Notes under the pieces: model-generated
What the model was told of the DNA's origin: nothing
The model's input: the letters and a program-made list of their open reading frames with translations, nothing else
Database searches by the model: none
Assembly: GCA_964636625.1 (NCBI GenBank)
Contig: CAZWUL010000007.1
Coordinates: forward strand, 1 to 40,332
Direction: 5' to 3'
Source of the DNA: CAZWUL01 sp964636625
GTDB lineage: Bacteria; Atribacterota; Phoenicimicrobiia; Phoenicimicrobiales; Stramentimicrobiaceae
DNA: 40,332 nucleotides
Shown: piece after piece, positions 1 through 8,094 of the stretch
Layout of the letters: each line of letters starts with the position of its first letter
How positions within the stretch are numbered: the first letter of the stretch is position 1
Translations under genes and position numbers: made by a program

Positions 1-167
1 CCAGTACTGTTTATCGTTCGCGCCTCTACCCCACTTCAGATAAAAAGTGAGGCAAACCAATATTTAATTGTTAGTAATATTTTAACAATATATTTTTAAA
101 AGTCAAATTTTCGTAGATATTTTTTATGAACAAAGTACATTGCGTATCACAAAAACACATTTTTAAC

Positions 168-1493
168 CTAATTATATATTATAGAAGGCAAATATAATAC
201 TAAATCCGGGAAAATAGTACAAATCGCCAATCCAATAATCATCAATACAATAAAAGGTATTATACCTCTATATATATCGGTCATTTTTACCTCTTTAGGC
301 GCTATTCCTTTCAAGAAAAACAAGGCATATCCAAAAGGTGGGGTAAGAAAGGATGTTTGTAGAATTACTGCTACAATTGTTACAAACCACAATTTATCAA
401 ATCCTAATTGTGCTGCAATTGGTAGAAATATTGGGAATGTTATATAAATTATACCTGTCCAATCCATAAACATGCCTAAAAAAAAGTATACCCCCATCAT
501 CAATGAATATACCAGCCATTTTGACTCTATTGATAAAAATAACTGTGTAACAAATCTGGCGCCCCCCATAGCTACAAAAACTGAGGTAAATACCCCCGCA
601 ACTGCCAGCACTATCATGACCATTCCGGTTGTTACAGCTGTATCTTCTATAGCTTCATTTATTATTTTGACAGAAAATTTTTTATAAAAACAAATTAATA
701 AAAATGCCAAAAAACAACCGACCCCTGCAGCTTCTGTGGGTGTTGCAATTCCAAAAAATATTGAGCCAAGCACACCTAAAATCAATAAAATAGGTGGTAA
801 AAAAGATTTTAATATGTCTACCAATTCATTTAAGCTATAAGTTTTAGTTTCCTCTTCAATATTTGTACTTATAACCTGTACGTTAGGATTTACATGAACC
901 ACTATTTTTATATAAACAAGATATAAAAATGAAAGAATGAGGCCTGGCACAATAGCTGTTGAAAAAAGTCTACCTACTGACAAAGTCGCCTGATCACCCA
1001 TTACAACAAGCATAATACTAGGTGGTATAAGAATACCCAGTGAACCTCCAGCAGCTATTACTCCTGTACTAAAACTCTTGCTATAACCATTTTTCAACAT
1101 ATGTGGTAATGCAATCATTCCCATCGTTACAATTGAAGCTCCTACTATTCCAGTACATGCTGCAAATACAGTGCACACAATTATTACTACCAGAGCAATC
1201 GCTCCTTTAAATTTTCCAACTAATTGGTTCAAGGAGTAGAACAGTTTTTCAACAATTCCGGATTTATCAAGTAAATTTGCCATAAGTATAAATAGTGGTA
1301 TCGCTAATAATATATAATTGTCCATTGCCCCGTAAATCCTGCTGGGAATCATTAAGAAAACTCTTTGTTTACCCCAGAAGAAATATCCAAAATATAAACT
1401 CAATCCACCTAAAACAGTTACCAGTGGATGGCCTGTAAACAAGACAAGAATCAATAATAAAAACAATAAAATAGTAATTATTCCAATATCCAT
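168..1493 (-). CDS. dctM: TRAP transporter large permease (DctM), system 1
   Basis: This 441-residue protein is almost wholly hydrophobic, with about a dozen membrane segments, and has the usual length of DctM. Family signatures visible are the glycine/proline stretches GGSLGILIPPSIMLVVMGDQ (about 150-169) and ATPTEAAGVG (about 250-259), plus a C-terminal QTSFLTPPFGYALFFLKG. DctM forms the Na+-coupled transport channel of a tripartite ATP-independent periplasmic transporter. The ATG follows the dctQ stop directly, and its ribosome site (GAGGAAG) lies inside the end of dctQ, so the two are translationally coupled. It is the last gene of the minus-strand locus. Substrate cannot be read from the permease; context points to hydroxy- or keto-carboxylates. 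Closely similar in layout to the second DctM at 8095-9417. Confidence 0.95.
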   Translation of the reverse strand: MDIGIITILLFLLLILVLFTGHPLVTVLGGLSLYFGYFFWGKQRVFLMIPSRIYGAMDNYILLAIPLFILMANLLDKSGIVEKLFYSLNQLVGKFKGAIALVVIIVCTVFAACTGIVGASIVTMGMIALPHMLKNGYSKSFSTGVIAAGGSLGILIPPSIMLVVMGDQATLSVGRLFSTAIVPGLILSFLYLVYIKIVVHVNPNVQVISTNIEEETKTYSLNELVDILKSFLPPILLILGVLGSIFFGIATPTEAAGVGCFLAFLLICFYKKFSVKIINEAIEDTAVTTGMVMIVLAVAGVFTSVFVAMGGARFVTQLFLSIESKWLVYSLMMGVYFFLGMFMDWTGIIYITFPIFLPIAAQLGFDKLWFVTIVAVILQTSFLTPPFGYALFFLKGIAPKEVKMTDIYRGIIPFIVLMIIGLAICTIFPDLVLYLPSIIYN

Positions 1494-2006
1494 TTATACT
1501 TCCTCTTCTTCCACTAAAAATATAATTTTTCTTAATATAATAGCAATTCCTTGAAGTAAAAATAAAAATGCTGCCACAGGAACAACTGTTTTTATATAAT
1601 ATAATGGCGGTGCCCAAGAACTCCAGCTTCGCTCCAGAGTAACCCAGGAATTTGCAGCAAATCTGGTACCATACACCAATAAAATCCAACTAAAGACACA
1701 ATAAAATAAAACATATGTTATTATATCAACTATTGCTTTTGCTTTAGGAGACATATAATTTTGAAGAATATCTATATTAACATGCTTCCCTTTAAATGTA
1801 ACATAAGGAATAGAAAGCATAAAAAAAGCACCACCTAAAAATGTAGTTGTTTCTAATGCCCATATATGTGGACTGTTAAAAAAGTATCGTGATATGACTT
1901 CATAAACAACTATGATAACTAAGGGTAAGAGAATCCATTTGCAAATTTTAAATACAACTATAGTAATGCTATCTATTATTTTTACGAGCTTTTTTAATAA
2001 ATTCAA
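1494..2006 (-). CDS. dctQ: TRAP transporter small permease (DctQ), system 1
   Basis: A 170-residue protein with four predicted membrane segments and the DctQ pattern: a first helix followed by VIVVYEVISRYFFNSPHIWA, then the second helix, and an aromatic loop SWVTLERSWSSWAPPLY before the last helix. DctQ is the small membrane subunit that pairs with DctM and docks the loaded binding protein. The start is TTG at 2004-2006, preceded by GGGGTG at good spacing. It lies 118 bases downstream of dctP1 and is separated from it by a strong hairpin. It abuts dctM1. Confidence 0.93.
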   Translation of the reverse strand: MNLLKKLVKIIDSITIVVFKICKWILLPLVIIVVYEVISRYFFNSPHIWALETTTFLGGAFFMLSIPYVTFKGKHVNIDILQNYMSPKAKAIVDIITYVLFYCVFSWILLVYGTRFAANSWVTLERSWSSWAPPLYYIKTVVPVAAFLFLLQGIAIILRKIIFLVEEEEV

Positions 2007-2041
2007 TTTAACACCCCTGTTTTGTTAATAATATATAGAGT

Positions 2042-2085
2042 AATCTATAAGCTTTTTTATTTGTAAATAAAAAAGCTTATAGATT
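2042..2085. repeat. intercistronic hairpin between dctP1 and dctQ1
   Basis: A perfect 21-base inverted repeat (2042-2062 and 2065-2085) separated by only two bases lies between the binding-protein gene and the two permease genes. The arms contain AAGCTT and a six-T run. Such hairpins commonly protect the upstream message or partly terminate it, so that more binding protein than permease is made. System 2 has an unrelated-sequence hairpin at the same place. Confidence 0.75.
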
Positions 2086-2124
2086 TAAATTAGTCTTTCA
2101 GTTCAATTATATTTAAATTATCAA

Positions 2125-3219
2125 CTAAAATTCTGGAAAATATTCGTCTTCTAAATTTTCTCCGAAACCCCATCTGCCTTGCATTTCACGCCAATTTGAA
2201 AAATCTTTAAAATAATTGTAATAAGATTCAGCTACTTTTTTAAACATTGGATCTCTTTCAGAATTTTCTTCTACATATTTTTTTGTAAGAATAAATATTT
2301 CTTCCAGTGTTTCATCGTCTAATTCTGTAATTTTAGTTCCGTCATCAATAAAATTTTGAGTTGCTTCGATATTTTCATATTCCCATTTTGCAAATGTCCA
2401 GATACCGGTTTCACGGGCTGCAATTTTAAATATTTCTTTAAATTCTTCGGGAAGTGCATTCCAGCTATCCATATTAATCATCCAGCCACCTCCCCATGTT
2501 GGCTGATGCCAGCCTGGTAAACACCAGTACTCTGTAACTTCTTGGAAACCCATTCCCCAGTCAATAACAGGAACACTGAATTCAGCTGCATCTATAGTTC
2601 CTCTCTCTAATGCGGTATATATTTCGCCACCGGCTAAGGTTACTTCAGTTCCTCCTAGTTCAGAAAAAAGGAAATTAGGAGCACTTCCTCCACCAATACG
2701 AGCCATTACACCTTTAAAATCATCTTTGTTTTCTAAAGGCTTGTTACTCCTTAATCCACTTTCCATACCTGCTCTTCCAACCGGGAAATACATCATACCA
2801 TACTTACCGTAAATCTCACGGAGTAATTCTAAACCACCTCCGTGGTAAAGCCAGAGCTCCAGGTCTACTGCTGTCATACCCACCGGAAATGAAAAATAGA
2901 ATTCAAAAGCCTTTTCTTTGCCACTCCAGTAACCTGGATAATCGCTTGCAGCATCAAGCATCCCGGTTCTCACTGCATCAAACAACTCGGTTGTTGGCAC
3001 AACTGAATTAGCTGGAAGAAGATCGATTTTAAATCTGCCGCCTGTCATTTTTTCAATAATCTCGACCATATGATAATCACCTTCAATAAGGTTTATGGTC
3101 GGTGTCCAGCAAGTGCTAATTTGCCAATGTACTTCAACATCATCTGCAGCATAAATAGCAGGTGAAATTCCAAGAAATAATATCCCAATCATAATTGCTA
3201 TAACATAAAATTTTCTCAT
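2125..3219 (-). CDS. dctP: TRAP transporter solute-binding protein (DctP), system 1
   Basis: This 364-residue protein starts with a signal peptide (about 1-24, hydrophobic core then AIYA/ADD) without a lipobox cysteine, so the mature protein is probably free in a periplasm. The rest is a DctP-family receptor. The conserved substrate-gripping arginine is likely R174 in GVMARIGG. Sequences such as GEIYTALERGTIDAAEF (about 198-214) and YWCLPGWHQPTW resemble the TakP-like group, which binds 2-oxo or 2-hydroxy monocarboxylates. The substrate call is therefore an inference. The start has an excellent AAGGAGGAG ribosome site. A 280-base gap separates it from the upstream racemase-like gene, so it may also have its own promoter. 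Confidence 0.93.
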   Translation of the reverse strand: MRKFYVIAIMIGILFLGISPAIYAADDVEVHWQISTCWTPTINLIEGDYHMVEIIEKMTGGRFKIDLLPANSVVPTTELFDAVRTGMLDAASDYPGYWSGKEKAFEFYFSFPVGMTAVDLELWLYHGGGLELLREIYGKYGMMYFPVGRAGMESGLRSNKPLENKDDFKGVMARIGGGSAPNFLFSELGGTEVTLAGGEIYTALERGTIDAAEFSVPVIDWGMGFQEVTEYWCLPGWHQPTWGGGWMINMDSWNALPEEFKEIFKIAARETGIWTFAKWEYENIEATQNFIDDGTKITELDDETLEEIFILTKKYVEENSERDPMFKKVAESYYNYFKDFSNWREMQGRWGFGENLEDEYFPEF

Positions 3220-3342
3220 AATATTCTCCTCCTTAATATTTTATATTTTAATATAATTTTATCTTGAATTATACGCCCTTTTATAATTTACTATAAAAAT
3301 ATTTACTAAGCATCTCTGTATCTATATTTTATATTAATAAAA

Positions 3343-3351
3343 CCCCCCCCC
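3343..3351. repeat. homopolymeric C9 (G9 on the minus strand) upstream of dctP1
   Basis: A run of nine C lies 124 bases before the dctP1 start, inside an otherwise very AT-rich spacer. On the minus strand the G run lies between a TTGCAT hexamer and TTTATT/TATTAA, so it could sit within a promoter spacer. Tracts of this kind can vary in length by slippage. The promoter reading is weak. Confidence 0.4.
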
Positions 3352-3499
3352 TTCTTAAATGCAATTATTTAAGTTATCCTTATTTTAATGATTACTCTCC
3401 TTTCTTATCAAAGTTTTCTTATTCTGTATCTGTATATTTTAATTTACATGAATGTTAAGAAATAGTTTCCCAAACAAATACATAAAAACCTCTATTCAT

Positions 3500-4750
3500 T
3501 CAATCAATAATTTGTCCAAATTTGTTAAAATTCATTTTTTCGGCATTACCAATTATCTCAATATTTTCCATATTTCTTGCATCTTCTAATAGACCTTCAG
3601 AGATATACATTTCATCTATATCAGAAGTATTTTTAATTCTTACCAATCTTATATTCTTATAATCAAAGGGGCCAGCAGTTGCAAATCCACTTTCAATTGC
3701 CTCTTTATCAGAACTGCACACTAGTGGTATTCTACCTTTTTCTGGGGTAATTGCAGTCACTGTATTTACAAAAGTAGTATTTAAATCAATCTTATCCATT
3801 AATGGTTTTGTTATAAAGTCTGATAGTCCAACTCCAATAGCATTTCCACCAGTCTTATTTGTAATATCTCTTAAAACAATTCTAGTTATTTTTGGTTCTG
3901 TTAATTCTTTTTCATAGATATTTCTAATTCTTCCAATAACCTTTGTATCCATTCCTGTCCCGCTAATATCTTTACCTGCTTCATCGACTATTAAAATATC
4001 TATTTTTTTAAATGGAAGTTTTGGTGTTTGCTCTTTTGCTATTGACAATAAATGTTGTTCTTTTTTTAAGAAGTCTTTTGGTTCTACAAATTCAATCAAA
4101 GATGTTTTTCTATATCCATTTTCAATGATTCCTACACCAAGGGTAACAGGAGTTTTTTGTAAAATTTGCTCTCCTATTTCAATAAGGGTTTTTTCATAAC
4201 CATATTTGACTGCATAGGAATGGGCTGTTAAAGCTCCTTTATGTTTCCCAAGTCCAATTACCAGCATTTTAATTAAACCACTTTCAATTTTCCCAAAAAA
4301 TTCAGTATGTGATTTAATCCTATTTACTGCAATAATATGGTCAGCATTGGATGCAATTTTATCAATATATACCGGAATCCCGCTTTTTGTATTTCCAATA
4401 TTTACAACATTCATAGAACTATAAATTGGAGCACCTGTTGAATCCTGGGTAATGCCATATTTTGCCAGTACTGAAGTTTGTCCCTCAGCAGTTGCTCCAC
4501 CGTGGGAACCCATTGCAGGTACAATAAAAGGGTTTGCCTTTATTTTTTTTAATTCCTCAACAATTATTTTGATTATATTAACTATATCTGTAATACCTCG
4601 GCTGCCGGCTGTAATAGCAACAGTGTCTCCCTCTTTAATTTTGGCGCCTAATCCTGTATATTTAATCTTCGATTGAATATACCCGGGTATGTCTTTAATA
4701 TAATCGTCATGTACTTTTTGCCTGATTTTAGTCATTCTTGGTAATATCAT
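3500..4750 (-). CDS. LarA-like (DUF2088) nickel-dependent racemase/epimerase homologue
   Basis: A 416-residue member of the lactate racemase N-terminal domain family (DUF2088). Visible landmarks are AITAGSRGI (46-53), AMGSHGGATAEGQ with H83, KSHTEFFGKIESGLIKML with H148 and K161, and KHKGALTAH with H177. The K161 to H177 spacing (16) equals that of the cofactor-tethering lysine and nickel-binding histidine of lactate racemase, which supports use of a nickel-pincer cofactor. LarA homologues act on lactate, malate and longer hydroxy or aldonic acids, so the substrate is open. It probably inverts the alpha-hydroxyl of an acid imported by the flanking TRAP systems. The cofactor-making genes larB, larC and larE are not in the window. 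ATG start with AGGA six bases upstream; 45 bases after the dehydratase large subunit. Confidence 0.82.
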   Translation of the reverse strand: MILPRMTKIRQKVHDDYIKDIPGYIQSKIKYTGLGAKIKEGDTVAITAGSRGITDIVNIIKIIVEELKKIKANPFIVPAMGSHGGATAEGQTSVLAKYGITQDSTGAPIYSSMNVVNIGNTKSGIPVYIDKIASNADHIIAVNRIKSHTEFFGKIESGLIKMLVIGLGKHKGALTAHSYAVKYGYEKTLIEIGEQILQKTPVTLGVGIIENGYRKTSLIEFVEPKDFLKKEQHLLSIAKEQTPKLPFKKIDILIVDEAGKDISGTGMDTKVIGRIRNIYEKELTEPKITRIVLRDITNKTGGNAIGVGLSDFITKPLMDKIDLNTTFVNTVTAITPEKGRIPLVCSSDKEAIESGFATAGPFDYKNIRLVRIKNTSDIDEMYISEGLLEDARNMENIEIIGNAEKMNFNKFGQIID

Positions 4751-4795
4751 AGTTTTTCCTATATTAAATATTAAAAGAAGAACATAAATTTAACT

Positions 4796-5956
4796 TTATA
4801 TAACCGGTCCAATAGTGTATATATCCATTGCTTTTGTATAACCAGAAATTTCTGCTTTTGTAAGTTTACCAGAGGCAACATCAATAATTTCAGAAAAAAT
4901 TCGTTTTCCTGCTTCTTTAATGGTTTCTTCGCCTCTAATTACCGGGCTTACATCTAGATCCATATGATCACTAAGTTTATTCATTGTATTCTTGTTTCCA
5001 GTTACTTTTATTACAGGTACGAATGGGAAACCCTGGGGTGCCCCTCTTCCGGTTGTAAAAACAATAACAGTTGCACCCGCTGATGCTAAACCGGTTAATA
5101 ATTCTGGCTCTCTCCCTGGAGAATCCATCATTACTAAACCTTTTCTATCTGGCTTTTTACCGTATTCATATACTGCTTGAATTTTTGCATTTCCAGCTTT
5201 TGCAATTGCACCTAATGATTTTTCTTCTATCGTAGTTAAACCACCTTTTATATTACCGCCGGTAGGTTGACCTCCACGAATGTCAGCTCCAACTGATTTG
5301 GCTCTGTTTTCCATTCTATTTACAAGCTCATATATTTTCTTTTCAACTTTTTCATTAGCTGCATGTTTAGCCATGATATGCTCAGCACCAATAATTTCTG
5401 TTACTTCACCAAAAATTGAGGTGCCTCCTTTTTCAACTAGTATATCTGATGCTACTCCTAATGCTGGATTTGGAGCTAACCCTGAGGTTGTGTCTGAACT
5501 TCCACATTTTAATCCAAGAACAAGTTTATCTATTGGATGCCATTCACTTTTCTGTTTTGAAGCATCTCTTACCATTTCTTGTGCTTTCAATGTACCGGAT
5601 GAAATTGAACGAGCTGCTCCTCCGATTTCTTGAATAATTATCGATTCCACCTTTTTACCTGTTTGAGCAATTTGTTTCTGAACCTCATCAATATCCACAC
5701 TTTCACAACCCAAGCTAACTAAAAGTACTGAGTGTAAATTTGGATTATTACCCAAGCCTATGAGTGTATCTGTAACTCTCTTAATATCAACCGGTGTTTG
5801 GCAACAACCTTGCTGATGTGTGAAATACACTGTTCCCTTAACTTTATTTGCAATATCAATCGCTACTTCATTTGCACAAACAACCGTTGATATTATGCCA
5901 ACATAATTCCTGGTTCCCACTGAACCATTCGCTCTTTCATATCCACTGAATCTCAT
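4796..5956 (-). CDS. UxaA/SuyB-type dehydratase, large (catalytic) subunit
   Basis: A 386-residue protein of the altronate / galactarate dehydratase C-terminal family. It opens with GYERANGSVGTRNYVGIIST, the typical start of this domain. Likely metal or cluster ligands are H47, C51 and C52 in THQQGCC, C84 in SLGCES and C151 in LKCGSSDTTSGLAPNPALG. Members with a separate small subunit include (2R)-sulfolactate sulfo-lyase (SuyAB) and two-gene sugar-acid dehydratases. Here it shares ATGA with the small subunit upstream, so the pair is coupled. The reaction is beta-elimination on a 2-hydroxy acid; which acid is unknown. Sulfolactate or an aldonate are both possible. Confidence 0.88.
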   Translation of the reverse strand: MRFSGYERANGSVGTRNYVGIISTVVCANEVAIDIANKVKGTVYFTHQQGCCQTPVDIKRVTDTLIGLGNNPNLHSVLLVSLGCESVDIDEVQKQIAQTGKKVESIIIQEIGGAARSISSGTLKAQEMVRDASKQKSEWHPIDKLVLGLKCGSSDTTSGLAPNPALGVASDILVEKGGTSIFGEVTEIIGAEHIMAKHAANEKVEKKIYELVNRMENRAKSVGADIRGGQPTGGNIKGGLTTIEEKSLGAIAKAGNAKIQAVYEYGKKPDRKGLVMMDSPGREPELLTGLASAGATVIVFTTGRGAPQGFPFVPVIKVTGNKNTMNKLSDHMDLDVSPVIRGEETIKEAGKRIFSEIIDVASGKLTKAEISGYTKAMDIYTIGPVI

Positions 5957-6255
5957 TTTAATTTCCTTTCTAAATCTCCTCTTCCCCTTAGACTTTCAAT
6001 ATTATGTATATGAGCATAATATCCTTCCGGTATTGATTTTGTGGCTTTGCCAATAATCTCGCCATATTTATATATATTTCCATCTTTTTTTATAGTCTTA
6101 GTAGCAAATTTGTGGCCAAAAGGAATTTTTTCCTTAACTGATATACTCTTCTTTTTTTTATTTTCACCCACAGTTACCGATTCATTGGCATCTATATCTC
6201 GTAATGCAGTTGCAACATTATCTTTACTATTTATTAACAATGCATCAATTTTCAA
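5953..6255 (-). CDS. UxaA/SuyA-type dehydratase, small (SAF-domain) subunit
   Basis: About 100 residues, matching the SAF domain that forms the N-terminus of one-piece UxaA proteins and stands alone as SuyA. The pattern KIDALLINSKDNVATALRDI is typical of the family start, followed by IPFGHKFATKTIKKDG and YGEIIGKAT. I place the start at TTG 6253-6255, eight bases after GAGGAG, because family members begin there. A GTG at 6262-6264 would add three residues. It overlaps the large subunit by four bases and follows the aconitase X small subunit by about 60 bases. Confidence 0.86.
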   Translation of the reverse strand: MKIDALLINSKDNVATALRDIDANESVTVGENKKKKSISVKEKIPFGHKFATKTIKKDGNIYKYGEIIGKATKSIPEGYYAHIHNIESLRGRGDLERKLK

Positions 6256-6319
6256 CAGAATCACTCCTCTTTATTTTAAAATATTTTTAGGTATTTAAAT
6301 TAATAGACAATCAAAATAT

Positions 6320-6736
6320 TTATTTTCTTCTGATAGTAACTTTCCCATTATCGGAATCTACAGTTATTTGATCTCCATCTTCAATAATATTAACCACATT
6401 ATCATCAAAAGCGTATACCATAGGAGTGTTAGTTAATAAAGCTCCAGCAAGAGTAGTGCCTTGTGCCCTGTTACAAACAATTGCTTTTGGTGCTTTCTTG
6501 CTTTTATACAAGTAATAATATCCAAATGTATCCCCGGCTCCGCCTTTCCCGGCAGGACATACTAATATTTTGCCAGCCATGTTTTTCCCTTTAGCTTGAT
6601 GGCCTACTTCAACAATTTCTCCGGTTTCCCAATTTGTTCCACCCCAAAAAGCAACTAGATCCTTACTTACAACTGCTTCTCCTTCAATAATTCCGAGTTT
6701 TTTAATAGTTTTACCTTTGATTACCTTTTCTTTCAT
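6320..6736 (-). CDS. aconitase X small subunit (swivel domain, DUF126)
   Basis: A 138-residue protein matching the aconitase X swivel domain. Landmarks are the early GEAVVSKDLVAFWGG, AGKILVCPAGKGGAGDTFGYYYL in the middle, and AIVCNRAQGTTLAGAL, which form the swivelling active-site lid in this family. The gene starts two bases after the large-subunit stop and its ribosome site (AAAGGAG) lies within that gene, so they are made as a pair. In single-chain AcnX proteins this domain is fused to the large domain. Confidence 0.92.
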   Translation of the reverse strand: MKEKVIKGKTIKKLGIIEGEAVVSKDLVAFWGGTNWETGEIVEVGHQAKGKNMAGKILVCPAGKGGAGDTFGYYYLYKSKKAPKAIVCNRAQGTTLAGALLTNTPMVYAFDDNVVNIIEDGDQITVDSDNGKVTIRRK

Positions 6737-6738
6737 TT

Positions 6739-8019
6739 CTAACTCCTTTCATTCCATTTTCCATTAATAGATGCTTCAATACACTTCTGTATATCGCCAA
6801 GCCTAACTTTTCTATTTGAATCTGAAGAAAATCCTGTATAGAAAAAGGCCGCTTTTATTGAATCAGTTGCAATGGTACCAGTTGCTTGTGTTCCAGAAAA
6901 GGCAATACACATATCCTGAACTACTGTTCCACCAGCTTTTTCAATGACATCTACATACCCCATATCTTTTGCAGTAAGCATATAATATCTATTAGTTGAA
7001 ACAATAAGAGTCACATCTGGGTGAACTTTTTTATTCTCAAGTGTTTCTGCAATTATTCGAAATTCTGGAAGTGTTACATGCGGACATCCTAAAAAGACAT
7101 AATTTACCGGATTTTCTGTTGCTGTAGTTGCAATTTGATATGATTCTTCAATATCTGATTTTGTTATTTCATATTCTTCAACAGGTTTCTTATTACCAAG
7201 CGCCTCTTCCAAAGTGTTTGCTTCTGGAGTCAAGCCAACAATATGCATTATGGCTAAACCGGATTCAACTGCAATAACTTCTAGCAAGTGTTTCATTTGT
7301 GTAAAAGATAATTCTTTTGGTAAGCCTAAAAAGACTGGTGTCTTTTCTTTACATTTCCGAGAAGCGGCAAGGCTATATGCATCCCAATCTGTATAATTAA
7401 AGCTTGCTATATCAACATTATTTGCCGGTCTTATTACGACTTCTGCATATCTGTTCTTCTGTAAATGGGCACCAATCTCTGGATATACACCAGTTATTGC
7501 AGCAGCCAAGGAAGTAACTCCGTCATCTCTTTCACAACGAGAGCCAAACACTGTATTCGCCCAAAGTATCGCAATTGATTCGGCAATACTTACATGTTGC
7601 CCAAATTTTGTAGGATATATGGTAAATGGTAAGGCAGTATAACTTGGAATTACACCAAGATTCTCAAAATATTTTGAGGCAGGATTCATGATACTTTTCA
7701 TCTCTTCAATAGTATCATTAGAAAATTCCATTTTGTGTGCTGCTTTTTCTAAATCACAAAATTTTGGTTCCATAGTTGTTGGTACTTTTAAATGAGTTAC
7801 CCCCTCTGTCAAAGAACCAGTGAGTTCTCTTGACCATTCACCTTGTCTTCCATAAGGAAAAAACATGGTATCTGCGGGCATAAGATGGGCATAAGAAATA
7901 TTTACCATCTTTTCTGCTCCTTCTGCTTCTCCCTTTGCAATTAATATTTCCATTGCTTTTCTGGCGCCAGCCCCTTCTTCTCCTGAGAGCATGCGCTTTT
8001 CTTGATCATTTAATTTCAT
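6739..8019 (-). CDS. aconitase X large subunit (AcnX catalytic domain, DUF521)
   Basis: A 426-residue aconitase X catalytic chain. Likely Fe-S ligands are C162 (FGSRCERDDG), C312 (FLGCPHVTLPE) and C371 (VVQDMCIAFSG). The start MKLNDQEKRMLSGEEGAGAR is typical. Characterised bacterial AcnX enzymes dehydrate cis-3-hydroxy-L-proline; archaeal two-subunit forms dehydrate phosphomevalonate. No mevalonate or proline gene is near, and the neighbours (UxaA-type dehydratase, LarA homologue, TRAP transporters) suggest a hydroxy-acid substrate not yet described. ATG preceded by AAAGGAG; 75 bases downstream of dctM2. Confidence 0.92.
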   Translation of the reverse strand: MKLNDQEKRMLSGEEGAGARKAMEILIAKGEAEGAEKMVNISYAHLMPADTMFFPYGRQGEWSRELTGSLTEGVTHLKVPTTMEPKFCDLEKAAHKMEFSNDTIEEMKSIMNPASKYFENLGVIPSYTALPFTIYPTKFGQHVSIAESIAILWANTVFGSRCERDDGVTSLAAAITGVYPEIGAHLQKNRYAEVVIRPANNVDIASFNYTDWDAYSLAASRKCKEKTPVFLGLPKELSFTQMKHLLEVIAVESGLAIMHIVGLTPEANTLEEALGNKKPVEEYEITKSDIEESYQIATTATENPVNYVFLGCPHVTLPEFRIIAETLENKKVHPDVTLIVSTNRYYMLTAKDMGYVDVIEKAGGTVVQDMCIAFSGTQATGTIATDSIKAAFFYTGFSSDSNRKVRLGDIQKCIEASINGKWNERS

Positions 8020-8094
8020 TTACCTAACTCCTTTTTCGGCTATGTTTTATTTTAAAAATTTCTTTAAAAACAATCGTATTTATAATTTTATATA

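Noticed and set aside
15..50. Hairpin CCTCACTT/AAGTGGGG as terminator of the TRAP 1 operon
   Set aside because: It has a wobble pair, no T-run follows on the minus strand, and it lies more than 100 bases past dctM1 at the window edge.
472..687. Plus-strand open frame inside dctM1
   Set aside because: It is antisense to a clear DctM, has no recognisable domain and no independent ribosome site.
5280..5637. Two plus-strand open frames over the dehydratase large subunit
   Set aside because: Both are shadows of a well-supported minus-strand enzyme with conserved metal-site residues.
6739..8019. Phosphomevalonate dehydratase (archaeal mevalonate pathway) as the AcnX function
   Set aside because: No mevalonate-pathway gene is near; the neighbours are hydroxy-acid transport and dehydration genes.
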